In this document: positions 34,883 to 43,430 of the stretch, one piece after another
How the letters are laid out: each line of letters begins with the position of its first letter
Numbering within the stretch: the first letter of the stretch is position 1
NCBI RefSeq assembly: GCF_025917005.1
Contig: NZ_CP078091.1
Span: forward strand, 1 to 64,000
Direction of reading: 5' to 3'
Source: Porphyrobacter sp. ULC335
GTDB lineage: Bacteria; Pseudomonadota; Alphaproteobacteria; Sphingomonadales; Sphingomonadaceae
DNA: 64,000 nt
Notes under the pieces: model-generated
What the model was told of the DNA's origin: nothing
Databases searched by the model: none
The model's input: only the letters and a program-made list of their open reading frames with translations
Translations under genes and position numbers: made by a program

Positions 34883-35227
34883 ATGATCAACACCCTCTCC
34901 CTCCCCCGCACCGGCAAGTTCGCCATCCTCGCTTCGGCGCTGGTTTACACCGGCCTCAGCTTTGGCGTTGCCACCAGCGGCGCGCCGCTGAACGCTGCCG
35001 GCACCCCCTATTACAGCGCCACCCTGGCTGCCCCGGCGAGCGAAACCCGCTTCGTGGCTGGCGGCGTCGCCTGGACCTGCGAAGGGGCCACCTGCGTTGC
35101 CGGCAAGGCAAGCGCGCGTCCGCTGCGCATCTGCCGCGGCCTGAACCGCAAGTCGGGCGAAATCGCCAACTTCAAGGTGCTCGGTCAGCCGATCGAGGCC
35201 GAAGAACTGGCCAAGTGCAACGGCTGA
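34883..35227 (+). CDS. CC_3452-family small exported protein
   Basis: A 114-residue protein with an N-terminal hydrophobic segment (about 12-30) likely to be a signal or anchor. The mature part has VAWTCEGATCVAG, then RPLRICRGLNRKSGEI, and ends ELAKCNG. This spacing of four cysteines matches what I know as the CC_3452 family of alphaproteobacteria; the cysteines probably pair in the periplasm. ATG 34883 follows AAAGGA. Two hairpins and a T run follow the stop. Function unknown. Confidence 0.75.
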   Translation: MINTLSLPRTGKFAILASALVYTGLSFGVATSGAPLNAAGTPYYSATLAAPASETRFVAGGVAWTCEGATCVAGKASARPLRICRGLNRKSGEIANFKVLGQPIEAEELAKCNG

Positions 35228-35253
35228 TCACCGGCCGGTTGATACAAGTCCCT

Positions 35254-35288
35254 CTCTGTCCGGCGTCCCCCTCTCCAACCGGACAGAG
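35254..35288 (+). other. Perfect 10-bp hairpin after the CC_3452-type gene
   Basis: CTCTGTCCGG (35254-35263) pairs with CCGGACAGAG (35279-35288) around a 15-base loop. It has no T run of its own and sits 10 bases before the terminator hairpin. Confidence 0.6.
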
Positions 35289-35297
35289 CTCCACGAG

Positions 35298-35336
35298 CCC
35301 CCGGCGCGCTTTCCCCAAGGCGCGGCCGGGGGTTTT
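35298..35336 (+). terminator. Rho-independent terminator
   Basis: CCCCCGGCGCGC and GCGCGGCCGGGGG form a long GC stem with one bulge, followed by TTTT (35333-35336). It lies downstream of the CC_3452-type gene. Confidence 0.75.
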
Positions 35337-35354
35337 GGATTCTCGAGCCACTGT

Positions 35355-35428
35355 GAGTCCCCGCGCAGGCGGGGACCTCGTTCGGACTGGCATGAAGCTG
35401 ACTGAGGTCCCCGCCTGCGCGGGGACTC
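35355..35428. repeat. REP-like inverted pair of 24-bp palindromic units
   Basis: Two 24-base copies, 35355-35378 and 35405-35428, are exact reverse complements. Each unit contains a perfect internal palindrome GTCCCCGC-N4-GCGGGGAC. Two small palindromes in opposite orientation separated by 26 bases is the layout of a bacterial interspersed REP pair, the kind spread by RAYT transposases. Located in the gap between the CC_3452-type and HAD genes. Confidence 0.8.
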
Positions 35429-35435
35429 GCGCGGC

Positions 35436-36038
35436 CTAAAGCAGGCCCGCTGCGACCAACTGCGCTTCAAGCGCCCCTGCATCAGTAAACAGATGCGCGT
35501 CCCATCCACGCGCCTTGGCGGCGGCGATGTTGTCGGGGTTGTCGTCGGTGAAGAACAGCGCTGCGCCCTCGCGCCCGCTACGTTCCTCAACGATTTCGTA
35601 GATCCGCGCCTGCGGCTTGGCGACCTTCTCGACGCCCGAGACGATGATGTCCTCGAAGTGATCGAAGATCGCCTGGGTGGGGCGGAACATCTGCCAGAAC
35701 TCGTCACCGAAATTGGTCAGGCAGAACAGGGGTACGCCGGCCGCAGCAAGCCGCTCCACCAGCTCATGCGAGCCTTCGACAGGCCCTGGCACGGTCTCGT
35801 TGAAGCGCGAGGCATAAGCGCGGATGTGGTCTTCATACTGCGGGTAGAGCGCAATCCGTTCGGGCACCATGTCAGCCAGCGCGCGGCCGCGGTCGTGTTC
35901 GAAATGCCATTCCTCGGTGACGACATGGCTGAGGAACCAGTCCAGCTCCTCACGGTCATCAATCAGCTTTTCGAACAACGCGCCCAGCTGCCAGTGGAAC
36001 AGCACCCGCCCGACATCGAACACCGCAGCCTTGCGCAT
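35436..36038 (-). CDS. HAD-superfamily (IA, variant 3) hydrolase
   Basis: A 200-residue HAD hydrolase. Motif I is FDVGRVL with the nucleophile Asp, motif II is LTNFG, motif III is the Lys in VAKPQARIY, and motif IV is FTDDNPDN. The small helical cap follows motif I. Such YihX-like enzymes dephosphorylate sugar phosphates or nucleotides; the substrate is unknown. Two adjacent ATGs exist (36041 and 36038); GAGG upstream is better spaced for the second. Confidence 0.9.
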   Translation of the reverse strand: MRKAAVFDVGRVLFHWQLGALFEKLIDDREELDWFLSHVVTEEWHFEHDRGRALADMVPERIALYPQYEDHIRAYASRFNETVPGPVEGSHELVERLAAAGVPLFCLTNFGDEFWQMFRPTQAIFDHFEDIIVSGVEKVAKPQARIYEIVEERSGREGAALFFTDDNPDNIAAAKARGWDAHLFTDAGALEAQLVAAGLL

Positions 36039-36070
36039 CATAACCTCAATCGCCTGAGCCCCAAAAGCCT

Positions 36071-36102
36071 GCGGCCCGCGCTCCGGTGAGGAGGCGGGCC
36101 GC
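36071..36102 (-). terminator. Terminator downstream of rpmJ
   Basis: GCGGCCCGC (36071-36079) pairs with GCGGGCCGC (36094-36102). On the minus strand the stem is followed by AGGCTTTTGG, a short T run, 40 bases past the rpmJ stop. Confidence 0.6.
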
Positions 36103-36141
36103 GAATTCCATCAGCCGCCCATGCCGGGCAGCCGCGTCAGC

Positions 36142-36267
36142 TTAGCCCTGGCGGGCCTTGAAGCGACGGTCGGTCTTGTTGATCACATAGGTGCGGCCGC
36201 GACGACGGATCACGCGGTTATCGCGGTGACGGCCCTTCAGCGACTTGAGGCTGTTGACGATCTTCAT
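36142..36267 (-). CDS. rpmJ: 50S ribosomal protein L36
   Basis: A 41-residue ribosomal protein: [19 protein letters not shown], then [20 protein letters not shown]. This is the form lacking the zinc cysteines (C- type), common in alphaproteobacteria. The ATG at 36267 is set by the family N-terminus; the frame is open upstream but that part has no similarity. Confidence 0.95.
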   Translation of the reverse strand: MKIVNSLKSLKGRHRDNRVIRRRGRTYVINKTDRRFKARQG

Positions 36268-36374
36268 GGCGCTCGTTTCCAAAAGAGAAGCGCGCCAGAC
36301 AAGGCCGACGCGCGTTAAATCGAAGGGTGCCGTTAGCGACACCGGCCTGCGGCGTCAATGCGAGTCTGACCCGT

Positions 36375-37382
36375 TCACCCTCTCAGATCGCTCAATTTGC
36401 GCTCCCATGCCAGCGCATGGGCGATGATTGTGTCGAGATCGGCGTGCTGCGGCCCCCAGCCGAGCGTCTGCTTGAGTCGCGCCGGGTTCGAGATCAGCGA
36501 ATCGGGATCACCCGCCCGGCGCCCCTCGATCCGGCGGTCGAGCTTGCGATTCGTCACCCGGTCGACGGCGTCGAGCACCTCCTGCACCGAGAACCCCCGG
36601 CCATAGCCGCAATTCATCGTCAACGAGCGCGACGGATCAGCGATCAGCGCCTCCAGCGTCAGCACATGCGCGGCGGCCAGATCGCTCACATGGATATAGT
36701 CGCGCACGCCTGTGCCATCGGGGGTTTCGTAATCGGTCCCGAACACCGCGACCGATTCGCGCTTGCCCAGCGCAGCCTCGATCGCGACCTTGATGAGATG
36801 CGTCGCACCAGCGGTCGATTGACCGCTGCGCGCCTGCGGATCAGCGCCCGCAACGTTGAAATAGCGCAGCACGCCGTAATTCATCGGGTGCGCGGCAGCG
36901 ACATCGGCGAGCATCTGCTCGGTCATCAGCTTCGACCAGCCATAGGGGTTGATCGGGCGCTGCGGGGTATCCTCATCCACCGCCGCGACCTCGGGGATGC
37001 CGTAGGTTGCCGCAGTCGACGAGAAGATGACGTGCGGCACGCCCGCTGCCACCGCCGCTGCGATCAGCGCGCGGCTTTTGGCGGTGTTGTTGTGATAATA
37101 CTTGAGCGGGTCCGAGACGCTTTCGGGCACCACGATCGAACCGGCGAAATGCATGATCGCGCGGGTGTTCTGCTCGGAAAAGATCCGCGCCAGCAGGCCC
37201 GCATCCTCGATATCGCCTTCATAAAGAGGCACGCCTTCGGGGATCGCAAATCGGAAGCCGGTCGTCAGATTGTCGATCACCGCGACCGGCCAGCCTGCAT
37301 CGCGCAGGGCAAGCACCGCGTGGCTGCCAATATATCCAGCCCCGCCGGTTACGAGGACGGATGGTTTGCTTTGAGAGGTCAT
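36375..37382 (-). CDS. galE: UDP-glucose 4-epimerase
   Basis: GalE interconverts UDP-glucose and UDP-galactose through an NAD-bound 4-keto intermediate, supplying galactose for surface polysaccharides. The 335-residue short-chain dehydrogenase has the NAD loop GGAGYIGSH (13-21), the Ser-Ser-Thr of FSSTAATYG (120-128), and the catalytic pair Tyr147 and Lys151 in NPYGWSK. Full length. It stands alone, divergent from the lipoprotein gene at 37514. Confidence 0.95.
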   Translation of the reverse strand: MTSQSKPSVLVTGGAGYIGSHAVLALRDAGWPVAVIDNLTTGFRFAIPEGVPLYEGDIEDAGLLARIFSEQNTRAIMHFAGSIVVPESVSDPLKYYHNNTAKSRALIAAAVAAGVPHVIFSSTAATYGIPEVAAVDEDTPQRPINPYGWSKLMTEQMLADVAAAHPMNYGVLRYFNVAGADPQARSGQSTAGATHLIKVAIEAALGKRESVAVFGTDYETPDGTGVRDYIHVSDLAAAHVLTLEALIADPSRSLTMNCGYGRGFSVQEVLDAVDRVTNRKLDRRIEGRRAGDPDSLISNPARLKQTLGWGPQHADLDTIIAHALAWERKLSDLRG

Positions 37383-37513
37383 GCCGCGCGCTCTAGCACA
37401 AATTCTGCTTAGAAAATCTCAACCTGAATCAGACACACATCCCTCCAACGCAGAGGTCTGTGCACGTTCATCCGTGCATCGTATAAGGTGCAGGCCACGA
37501 AAGGAACCACCCC

Positions 37514-38158
37514 ATGATCCGCCTGCCCCTTCCTGCTTCGTTCGCCGCCCTTGCCGCCGCTACGCTGGCACTCTCGGCCTGCGCGACCTCTCCCTATACC
37601 GGCCCGGTCGAAGTCACGCGCTTTGTCGCGCCGAACCCCGCAGGGCTTGGCAAGGGGACGATCGCGATCACCTTCCCTGACGAGGTCAAGAACGAAGGCG
37701 CACGCCAGGCCTTTGCCGCCGCAGTCAGTGCCGAGCTGGCGCGGCTCGGCTATACCGTGGTCGCGGAAGGTTCGTCCGCCGGGCAGATCGCAGCAGTCCG
37801 CACGAGCCGCGCGCCGATTGCCGCCGCACCGGTCGAAGGCCGTCGCGGGCCGGTCAACGTCGGAGTCGGCGGAGGCACCGGCGGCTTCGGATCGGGTGTC
37901 GGCATGGGTGTCGGCATCAATCTGGGCGGCGGGCGCGAAAGCCCGGAAGCCATGACCGAATTGTCGGTGCGCATCAGCACAGCTGACGGCAACACCCTGT
38001 GGGAAGGCCGTTCCCAGATCGCGACCGGCGTGAAATCGCCCTACTCGCAGGTTGATACCAGCGCGCGCACGCTCGCGGCCGGGTTGTTCCGGGACTTCCC
38101 CGGTGGCAATGGCGAGACCGTGGCGATCGACGCCAGGAAGCTTCAAGGAACCAAATGA
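37514..38158 (+). CDS. DUF4136-like lipoprotein
   Basis: A 214-residue lipoprotein with lipobox LSAC (Cys about residue 23). The mature domain starts [19 protein letters not shown] and contains [11 protein letters not shown], features of DUF4136-like proteins. In the middle is a very Gly-rich segment ([24 protein letters not shown]), then [19 protein letters not shown]. Ribosome site AAAGGA. Its stop overlaps the start of the M14 gene (ATGA). Function unknown; probably at the outer membrane. Confidence 0.75.
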   Translation: MIRLPLPASFAALAAATLALSACATSPYTGPVEVTRFVAPNPAGLGKGTIAITFPDEVKNEGARQAFAAAVSAELARLGYTVVAEGSSAGQIAAVRTSRAPIAAAPVEGRRGPVNVGVGGGTGGFGSGVGMGVGINLGGGRESPEAMTELSVRISTADGNTLWEGRSQIATGVKSPYSQVDTSARTLAAGLFRDFPGGNGETVAIDARKLQGTK

Positions 38159-39294
38159 CCTCTCTTTTCATCGATGCCGGGTTCGACAGCGGCAATATCG
38201 AGGTGCTGGGGATTGACGGACGCACAGCGCGCCTTGCGATCCGCCGCGACAATGCATCGGACTTCTTCCAGTGGTTCCACTTCCGGGTCAGCGCACCTGC
38301 GGGCGAGGAGGTCGTGCTCAAGCTCACCGGCCTCAATGCCAGCGCCTATCCGGGCGGCTGGCCGGACTATGACGCCTGCGTCTCCGAAGACCGTGACTAT
38401 TGGGCCCGCGCGACGAGCACCTTTGACAAGGATGAGGACGGCGGCACGCTGACAGTGCGCTACGTCCCGTCGGCCGGCGTGTTCTGGTGCGCCTATTTCG
38501 CGCCTTACTCGATGGAGCGTCACCATGATCTGATTGCCGAGACGGCGTCATGCGAGGGCGTGGATTACGTTCGTCTCGGCACCACGCTCGATGGCCAGCC
38601 GATCGATTGTCTGGAGATGGGCGAGGGCAATGTGAAGGTGTGGCTCTATGCCCGCCAGCATCCGGGCGAGACGCAGGCCGAATGGTGGATGGAGGGCGCG
38701 ATCGAGTGCCTGATCGATCCGGCTGATCCGGTCGCGCGCGCGCTGCGCAAGCAATGCCGCATCCACATCGTTCCGAATTGTAACCCAGATGGTTCGCGCC
38801 GCGGCCATTTGCGAACCAATGCGGTGGGCACCAATCTCAACCGCGAATGGGCCGAGCCCACCCCAGAACGCTCGCCCGAAGTGCTGGCGATCCGGAACCG
38901 CATGGATGAAACCGGCGTCGATTTCGCGATGGATGTCCATGCCGACGAAGCGATCCCGGCCGTGTTCATCGCCGGGTTCGACGGTATCCCGTCGTGGACC
39001 CAGGCACAGGGCGACGGTTATGATCGCTACCAGCGCATCCTCGACCGCCGCACGCCCGATTTCCAGACGAAGCTGGGCTATCCCAGGGCCCCGGCAGGCC
39101 GCGCCAACCTGACAATGAGCACCAATCAGCTTGCCGAACGCTTCGGCGCGGTCGCGATGACGCTGGAGATGCCATACAAGGACCTGGCCGACTTCCCCGA
39201 GCCCGAGCAGGGCTGGTCGCCGGAACGCTGCAAGCTTCTGGGCCGCGAATGTCTGGCGGCGCTGGTGGAATGGCTTGAGGGCAGCGAAGGCTGA
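38155..39294 (+). CDS. M14-family cytosolic-type carboxypeptidase
   Basis: A 379-residue zinc carboxypeptidase of the cytosolic carboxypeptidase group. An N-terminal beta domain ([21 protein letters not shown] in part) precedes the catalytic domain. The catalytic domain has zinc ligands in [12 protein letters not shown] (His and Glu) and MDVHADE (His), the substrate-binding [23 protein letters not shown], and the catalytic Glu in MTLEMPYKD. Relatives remove C-terminal residues, in eukaryotes glutamates from tubulin tails; the bacterial substrate is unknown. There is no signal peptide. Coupled to the upstream lipoprotein gene. Confidence 0.92.
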   Translation: MTSLFIDAGFDSGNIEVLGIDGRTARLAIRRDNASDFFQWFHFRVSAPAGEEVVLKLTGLNASAYPGGWPDYDACVSEDRDYWARATSTFDKDEDGGTLTVRYVPSAGVFWCAYFAPYSMERHHDLIAETASCEGVDYVRLGTTLDGQPIDCLEMGEGNVKVWLYARQHPGETQAEWWMEGAIECLIDPADPVARALRKQCRIHIVPNCNPDGSRRGHLRTNAVGTNLNREWAEPTPERSPEVLAIRNRMDETGVDFAMDVHADEAIPAVFIAGFDGIPSWTQAQGDGYDRYQRILDRRTPDFQTKLGYPRAPAGRANLTMSTNQLAERFGAVAMTLEMPYKDLADFPEPEQGWSPERCKLLGRECLAALVEWLEGSEG

Positions 39295-39443
39295 TCAAAT
39301 CCCGGCGGCCAGCGCCGCGGCTCTCCCGGGAATGCAGCGCCAGTCTAACATGAACTGGTACATGAAACCGATGCTCAACGTGAAAGCGATGAGCTAGCGG
39401 ACCGCTCTGCCAAGAATATATTCCAATATAAAAGGAAATGCAG

Positions 39444-39977
39444 ATGAAGCGGTTTTCGATTGCCCTTGCTCTGGGGGTGTCGCTGTTTGCCGTGCCCGCC
39501 GCGGCGCAGGAAGAAACGAGTGACAATGGAGGCTTCGCCGTCGGCGTAGTCCTCGGGTTTGACGCGATTGGTGTTGAAGCAAACAACAGGACCGAGAGCG
39601 ACTCCGGCGTCGTGACCGGCTTGACCGCCGGGTACGACATTGTCTCGGGCAAAGGCATTATCGGCGTTGAAGCCGAAGTGACCGACACGTCGATCGGCGA
39701 CGGCGTCGGCATGGACGGCTATCTCGGCCTGCGCCTCGGCTACGAGATGGACTCGAACGACGTCATCTACCTGAAGGGCGGATACACCTGCATCGAGGTG
39801 GACGAAGACGAGGAGCTCGAGGGCATCCGCGCCGGTGCTGGCTTCGAACACAACTTCGGCGGCTTCTTCGGCCGTGTCGAATATCGCTATTCGAACTACA
39901 ACGTGAGCGACGTTCTCGGCGAAGGATTGAACGGCAACCGCCACCAGGTGATGATTGCTGCAGGCGCCAAGTTCTAA
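39444..39977 (+). CDS. Porin-like outer-membrane beta-barrel protein
   Basis: A 177-residue exported protein with signal peptide 1-20 (PAAAQ). The mature part is a small eight-stranded-type barrel with alternating residues, TGLTAGYDIVSG, GYLGLRLGYEM, GFFGRVEYRYSNYNV, ending in a terminal Phe (MIAAGAKF) as outer-membrane barrels do. It belongs with the OmpX/Opa/Omp25 group by architecture. AAGGA at 39429-39433 suits ATG 39444 better than the in-frame ATG 39438. A strong terminator follows the stop. Confidence 0.85.
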   Translation: MKRFSIALALGVSLFAVPAAAQEETSDNGGFAVGVVLGFDAIGVEANNRTESDSGVVTGLTAGYDIVSGKGIIGVEAEVTDTSIGDGVGMDGYLGLRLGYEMDSNDVIYLKGGYTCIEVDEDEELEGIRAGAGFEHNFGGFFGRVEYRYSNYNVSDVLGEGLNGNRHQVMIAAGAKF

Positions 39978-40003
39978 GTTTAGCTCTGCAACACCACGCA
40001 GTG

Positions 40004-40041
40004 ACGGGCCGGGAGCAGCGCTTCCGGCCCGTTTCTTGTTT
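40004..40041 (+). terminator. Rho-independent terminator
   Basis: ACGGGCCGG (40004-40012) pairs with CCGGCCCGT (40024-40032), followed by a T-rich run (TTTCTTGTTT). It lies 27 bases after the porin-like gene. Confidence 0.8.
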
Positions 40042-40075
40042 GTCAGACGGTTTCAAACATCCAAATCGGCCCGTG

Positions 40076-40501
40076 TCAGGCCAGATGCCCCGGCCCAAAG
40101 GCGTGCGGCAGCAGGGCTGACAGGCTCACGCGCCGCACGTCGTCCTTGCTCACGCACAGCACCAGCGGATCGGTGCCGCCCAAGGCAGCGACTTCGTTGA
40201 GGACCTGGCGGCAGCGGCCGCACGGGGTGATCGGTTCGGCATCGGCCTTCAGCCCCACCACCGCCACAGCCACCAGACCGCCGCGCCGCCCCTCGCCCAT
40301 GGCCTTGGCGATGGCGACTGTCTCGGCGCACAGCGCAAGGCCGTAGCTCGCGTTCTCGACATTGCAGCCGGTGATCACCGCCCCGTCATCGAACAGCAGC
40401 GCCGCGCCCACGGGGTAGTCCGAATAGGGGGCGTAAGCATGCTCCGCTGCGGCAAAGGCGGCACCGATCAGGGCCTTTTCCTGTGCGCTATCCAGAGTCA
40501 T
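40076..40501 (-). CDS. cdd: Cytidine deaminase
   Basis: Cdd converts cytidine and deoxycytidine to uridine forms in pyrimidine salvage. The 141-residue tetrameric-type enzyme has CNVENASYGLALCAETVAI, with the zinc cysteine and catalytic Glu of CAE, and PCGRCRQVLNE with the other two zinc cysteines. The ATG at 40501 overlaps the stop of the GH25-like gene (ATGA), so they are coupled. Confidence 0.95.
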   Translation of the reverse strand: MTLDSAQEKALIGAAFAAAEHAYAPYSDYPVGAALLFDDGAVITGCNVENASYGLALCAETVAIAKAMGEGRRGGLVAVAVVGLKADAEPITPCGRCRQVLNEVAALGGTDPLVLCVSKDDVRRVSLSALLPHAFGPGHLA

Positions 40502-41232
40502 TTCTGCACCACCACCCATTCGACCGGCTCCTCGCTCGCCTCGGTCACGCGCGCACCATTCGCGCTCCATAGCAGCCAGGGGCGCCCCGCATAGTCAGGC
40601 CGCGCCCGGTCACGCGCCAGCCAAAGGTCTCGCGCCAATGTGGTTGCGGTCCCGTGCCGCTCCTGAAACGCGGGCGAAAGCTTGAGGATGACCGGCTTCC
40701 CCGCGTGCATCTCGATCTGGTTGATCAGGGTCATCAGCTCGCTCTCGACCGCGGCATCGCTGACCTTGGGGTCGCAGTCAGTGGCGAGCTGACCAAGATT
40801 GATGGCAGGCGGCAAAAGCTCGGGATCGCGCGGCACCATCTGGGCAAACATCCCGCTCTGCGCGTCGGCCCCCGCGCAAGGATCGAATTCAAGCACCACG
40901 CCCACCTGCAAGCCAGCGTCGCGCGCGCGGATGAAACGGTCGGCAAATCCGCCGGGCGAATCCGCTCCCGGCCCTGCAACCAGCGGGAGATAGGCGAACT
41001 GCGCGCCCACCGCTTTCAGCGTCTCGAACTTGACCGGCGATCCGCCCGCCGGAACCAGCGCACCCTGTTCGGGATAGAGCGCGGGATCAGGGCGCCATTC
41101 GCGCATGTCCCACCACAGCCACGCGGCAAAGGCGAGGCCGAACAGCACCGCCAGCGCTGCAAGCCGCCACAACCAGCGGCGCGGCGCATTGCGCGACCCG
41201 GCGCGCGCCCGGCCCTTGCCCCCTTTTGCCAT
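40498..41232 (-). CDS. Degenerate GH25 (lysozyme-fold) membrane-anchored protein
   Basis: A 244-residue protein with a basic N-terminus and one membrane span (about 20-42). The rest follows the GH25 lysozyme pattern: KFETLKAVGAQFAYLPLV, FIRARDAGLQVGVVLEFDPC, ELLPPAINLGQLATDC, and VILKLSPAF. Active GH25 enzymes have DVSxxQ at the start of the barrel and DxE in the LPPxxDxE strand. Here these read ALVPAGG and INLGQ, so both catalytic acids are missing. Probably a non-catalytic sugar-binding or structural relative. It lies between the UPF0262 gene (five-base gap) and cdd. Confidence 0.75.
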   Translation of the reverse strand: MAKGGKGRARAGSRNAPRRWLWRLAALAVLFGLAFAAWLWWDMREWRPDPALYPEQGALVPAGGSPVKFETLKAVGAQFAYLPLVAGPGADSPGGFADRFIRARDAGLQVGVVLEFDPCAGADAQSGMFAQMVPRDPELLPPAINLGQLATDCDPKVSDAAVESELMTLINQIEMHAGKPVILKLSPAFQERHGTATTLARDLWLARDRARPDYAGRPWLLWSANGARVTEASEEPVEWVVVQK

Positions 41233-41237
41233 GCCCC

Positions 41238-41771
41238 TCAGCCCTTGATGTGCAGCACGCAGATCAGCGTGAACAGCCGCCGCGCTGTGGCGAAATCGGT
41301 CTCGACCTTGCCTTCGAGCCGCTCGAGCAGCAGCTCGGCGGCGTTGTTGTGGATGCCGCGGCGGGCCATGTCGATCGTCTCGATCTCGGCCGGGGTCGCC
41401 TTGCGGATTGCCTGATAATAGGAATCGCAGATCGCGAAATATTCGCGGATCGGGCGGCGGAAGCGAGCCATGCCGATCAATAGCGTTTCGAGCAGCGTCT
41501 CGCCGGTATCGCGGATGTCCATCGCCAGCCGCCCGTCGGTGACGGACAGATGCAGGTGATAGGGCCCACTCGCCCCTCGCTCGGCCGATCGCACGGGTTT
41601 GAAGGTGTTTTCCTCGATCAGATCATAGATCGCGACGCGGCGTTCCTGTTCGACATCGGCATTGCGCCACAGGATCGTCGCCTCGTCGAGCGTCACCTGG
41701 GCAATGCGCTGCGCCCCCGCAGCACCGGGTGCGGGCGAGACAGGGAGGGAATCGGGCGGCGTATCGGCCAT
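41238..41771 (-). CDS. UPF0262 family protein
   Basis: A 177-residue protein clearly of the alphaproteobacterial UPF0262 family: QVTLDEATILWRNADVEQER, VAIYDLIEENTFKPV, YHLHLSVTDGRLAMDI, MARRGIHNNAAELLLERL and FATARRLFTLICVLHIKG. The ATG at 41771 fits the family; it adds a Pro/Ala-rich leader. Function unknown. It is first in a three-gene unit with the GH25-like gene and cdd. Confidence 0.92.
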   Translation of the reverse strand: MADTPPDSLPVSPAPGAAGAQRIAQVTLDEATILWRNADVEQERRVAIYDLIEENTFKPVRSAERGASGPYHLHLSVTDGRLAMDIRDTGETLLETLLIGMARFRRPIREYFAICDSYYQAIRKATPAEIETIDMARRGIHNNAAELLLERLEGKVETDFATARRLFTLICVLHIKG

Positions 41772-41831
41772 CGGGATACGCCTTCGCAGATCGGGGGGCC
41801 GGACTTCAAGCACTTCGACACGCTCTCCCCA

Positions 41832-41840
41832 CTATCCACA
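41832..41840 (+). promoter_or_regulatory. DnaA-box-like site upstream of dnaB
   Basis: CTATCCACA differs by one base from the DnaA box TTATCCACA. It lies in the 137-base gap between the UPF0262 gene and dnaB, so DnaA might influence helicase expression. A single nine-base match is weak evidence. Confidence 0.3.
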
Positions 41841-41908
41841 GCGTCGGAAATAAATATTGGGCACTTCAGACCTTGCGCGAACGGGGCAAGCGCGCGCATC
41901 TGGCCGGC

Positions 41909-43429
41909 ATGGCCGAACCCGAAAAAGTGACCCCGATCAAACCGCAAAGCCCCGATGGCGAACTGCCTGTGCGCAAGCTGCCCGCCAATCTCGAGGCGGA
42001 GGCCGCGTTCCTCGGCGCGGTGCTGATCGACAACCGGGTGATCGAGGAATTGCAGGTGCCGATCCGGGCCGAGCACTTTTTCGAGCCGCTGCACGCGCGC
42101 ATCTATGGCCGCGTGCTCACTCTGATCGAGCGCAACGCCACCGCATCGCCCGTCACGCTGCGCCCCTTCTTCGAGGCGGACGAGGCGCTGAAGGAATTGG
42201 GCGGCACGTCATACCTCGCGCAGCTGACTGCCAGCGGCGCAGGCCTGCTGGTGCCGCGCGAACTGGCCCAGCAGATCTACGACCTCGCCTTGCTGCGCGA
42301 GCTGGTGAGCGTGGGGCGCGGGCTGGTTGAAGGCGCGCTCGATACCTCGGAAGACACCTCGCCGATGGACCGCATCGCGCAGGCCGAGGCGGATCTGTTC
42401 CGCGTGGCCGAAGGCGCGGCGACGGGGCGCGAGGCGGCGACCTTCCGCGAGGCTGCGATGCACGCAATCAAGCTTGCCGAAGCGGCGATGAATTCGGGCG
42501 GGGGCCTGTCGGGCAAGACCACCGGGCTTTCGAGCATCGACCAGAAAACCTCGGGCCTGCACAATTCCGACCTTATCATCCTCGCCGGGCGTCCGGGCAT
42601 GGGGAAGACCTCGCTCGCCACCAACATCGCCTTCAACTGCGCCGAAAAGCACCTCGAATGGCAGCGTGATGGCGGCGAGTTCAATTACGGGGCGCCGGTC
42701 GCTTTCTTCAGCCTCGAAATGAGCGCGGATCAGCTGGCGACGCGTATTCTGGCGGAACAGGCGGAAATTTCGTCCGAGGCACTGCGCAGCGGCAAGCTGA
42801 GCCGTGAGGATTTCCAGAAGCTGTCCTATGCCAGCCAGCGCCTCGCCGAATTGCCGCTCTACATCGACGATACGCCCGCGCTGACCATCGGCGCCCTGCG
42901 CACCCGCGCGCGGCGCATGAAGCGGCGGCACGATATCGGGCTGATCATCGTCGATTACCTCCAGCTGCTGCAAGGATCGGGCCGCGCCAACGACAACCGG
43001 GTGAACGAAATCTCCGAAATCAGCCGCGGGCTGAAGACCCTGGCAAAGGAATTGCAGGTCCCTGTGATTGCGCTCTCGCAGCTGTCCCGCGCGGTCGAAA
43101 GCCGCGAGGACAAGCGCCCGATGCTGTCCGACCTGCGCGAATCCGGATCGATCGAACAGGACGCCGACATGGTGTGGTTCATCTTCCGCGGCGATTACTA
43201 CCACCTGCTGGTCAAGCCCGACACACCGGACGCCGCCTCGACGCCCGACGTGCAGGAGAAGTACCGCCAGTGGGAGGAGAAGTTCGAAGGCCTTCAGGGC
43301 CGCGCGACGCTGATCGTCGCCAAGCAGCGCCACGGTTCAACCGGCAACGTCCCGCTCCATTTCCAGAGCGACATCACCAAGTTCACCTCGCCCAATTACA
43401 AGGACTATTCGGACTACGGGTTCGAGTAG
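41909..43429 (+). CDS. dnaB: Replicative DNA helicase DnaB
   Basis: DnaB is the hexameric 5'-3' helicase of the replication fork. The 506-residue protein has the N-terminal helical domain (RKLPANLEAEAAFLGAVL), a linker helix, and the RecA-type core with Walker A GRPGMGKTSLA, FFSLEMSADQL and Walker B LIIVDYLQLL. The arginine-finger region is SQLSRAVESREDKRPMLSDLRESG, and a C-terminal KQRHGSTG motif follows. The ATG at 41909 is chosen from the family N-terminus; the open frame upstream is non-family. No intein or insertion is seen. Confidence 0.97.
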   Translation: MAEPEKVTPIKPQSPDGELPVRKLPANLEAEAAFLGAVLIDNRVIEELQVPIRAEHFFEPLHARIYGRVLTLIERNATASPVTLRPFFEADEALKELGGTSYLAQLTASGAGLLVPRELAQQIYDLALLRELVSVGRGLVEGALDTSEDTSPMDRIAQAEADLFRVAEGAATGREAATFREAAMHAIKLAEAAMNSGGGLSGKTTGLSSIDQKTSGLHNSDLIILAGRPGMGKTSLATNIAFNCAEKHLEWQRDGGEFNYGAPVAFFSLEMSADQLATRILAEQAEISSEALRSGKLSREDFQKLSYASQRLAELPLYIDDTPALTIGALRTRARRMKRRHDIGLIIVDYLQLLQGSGRANDNRVNEISEISRGLKTLAKELQVPVIALSQLSRAVESREDKRPMLSDLRESGSIEQDADMVWFIFRGDYYHLLVKPDTPDAASTPDVQEKYRQWEEKFEGLQGRATLIVAKQRHGSTGNVPLHFQSDITKFTSPNYKDYSDYGFE

Positions 43430-43430
43430 G

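Noticed and set aside
35355..35428. Possible CRISPR repeat pair
   Set aside because: Only two units, in opposite orientation, with no further repeats or spacers and no cas genes; fits a REP doublet.
39295..39443. Small gene between the M14 peptidase and the porin-like gene
   Set aside because: No open frame with a ribosome site or family sequence; only an AT-rich promoter-like patch near 39410-39430.
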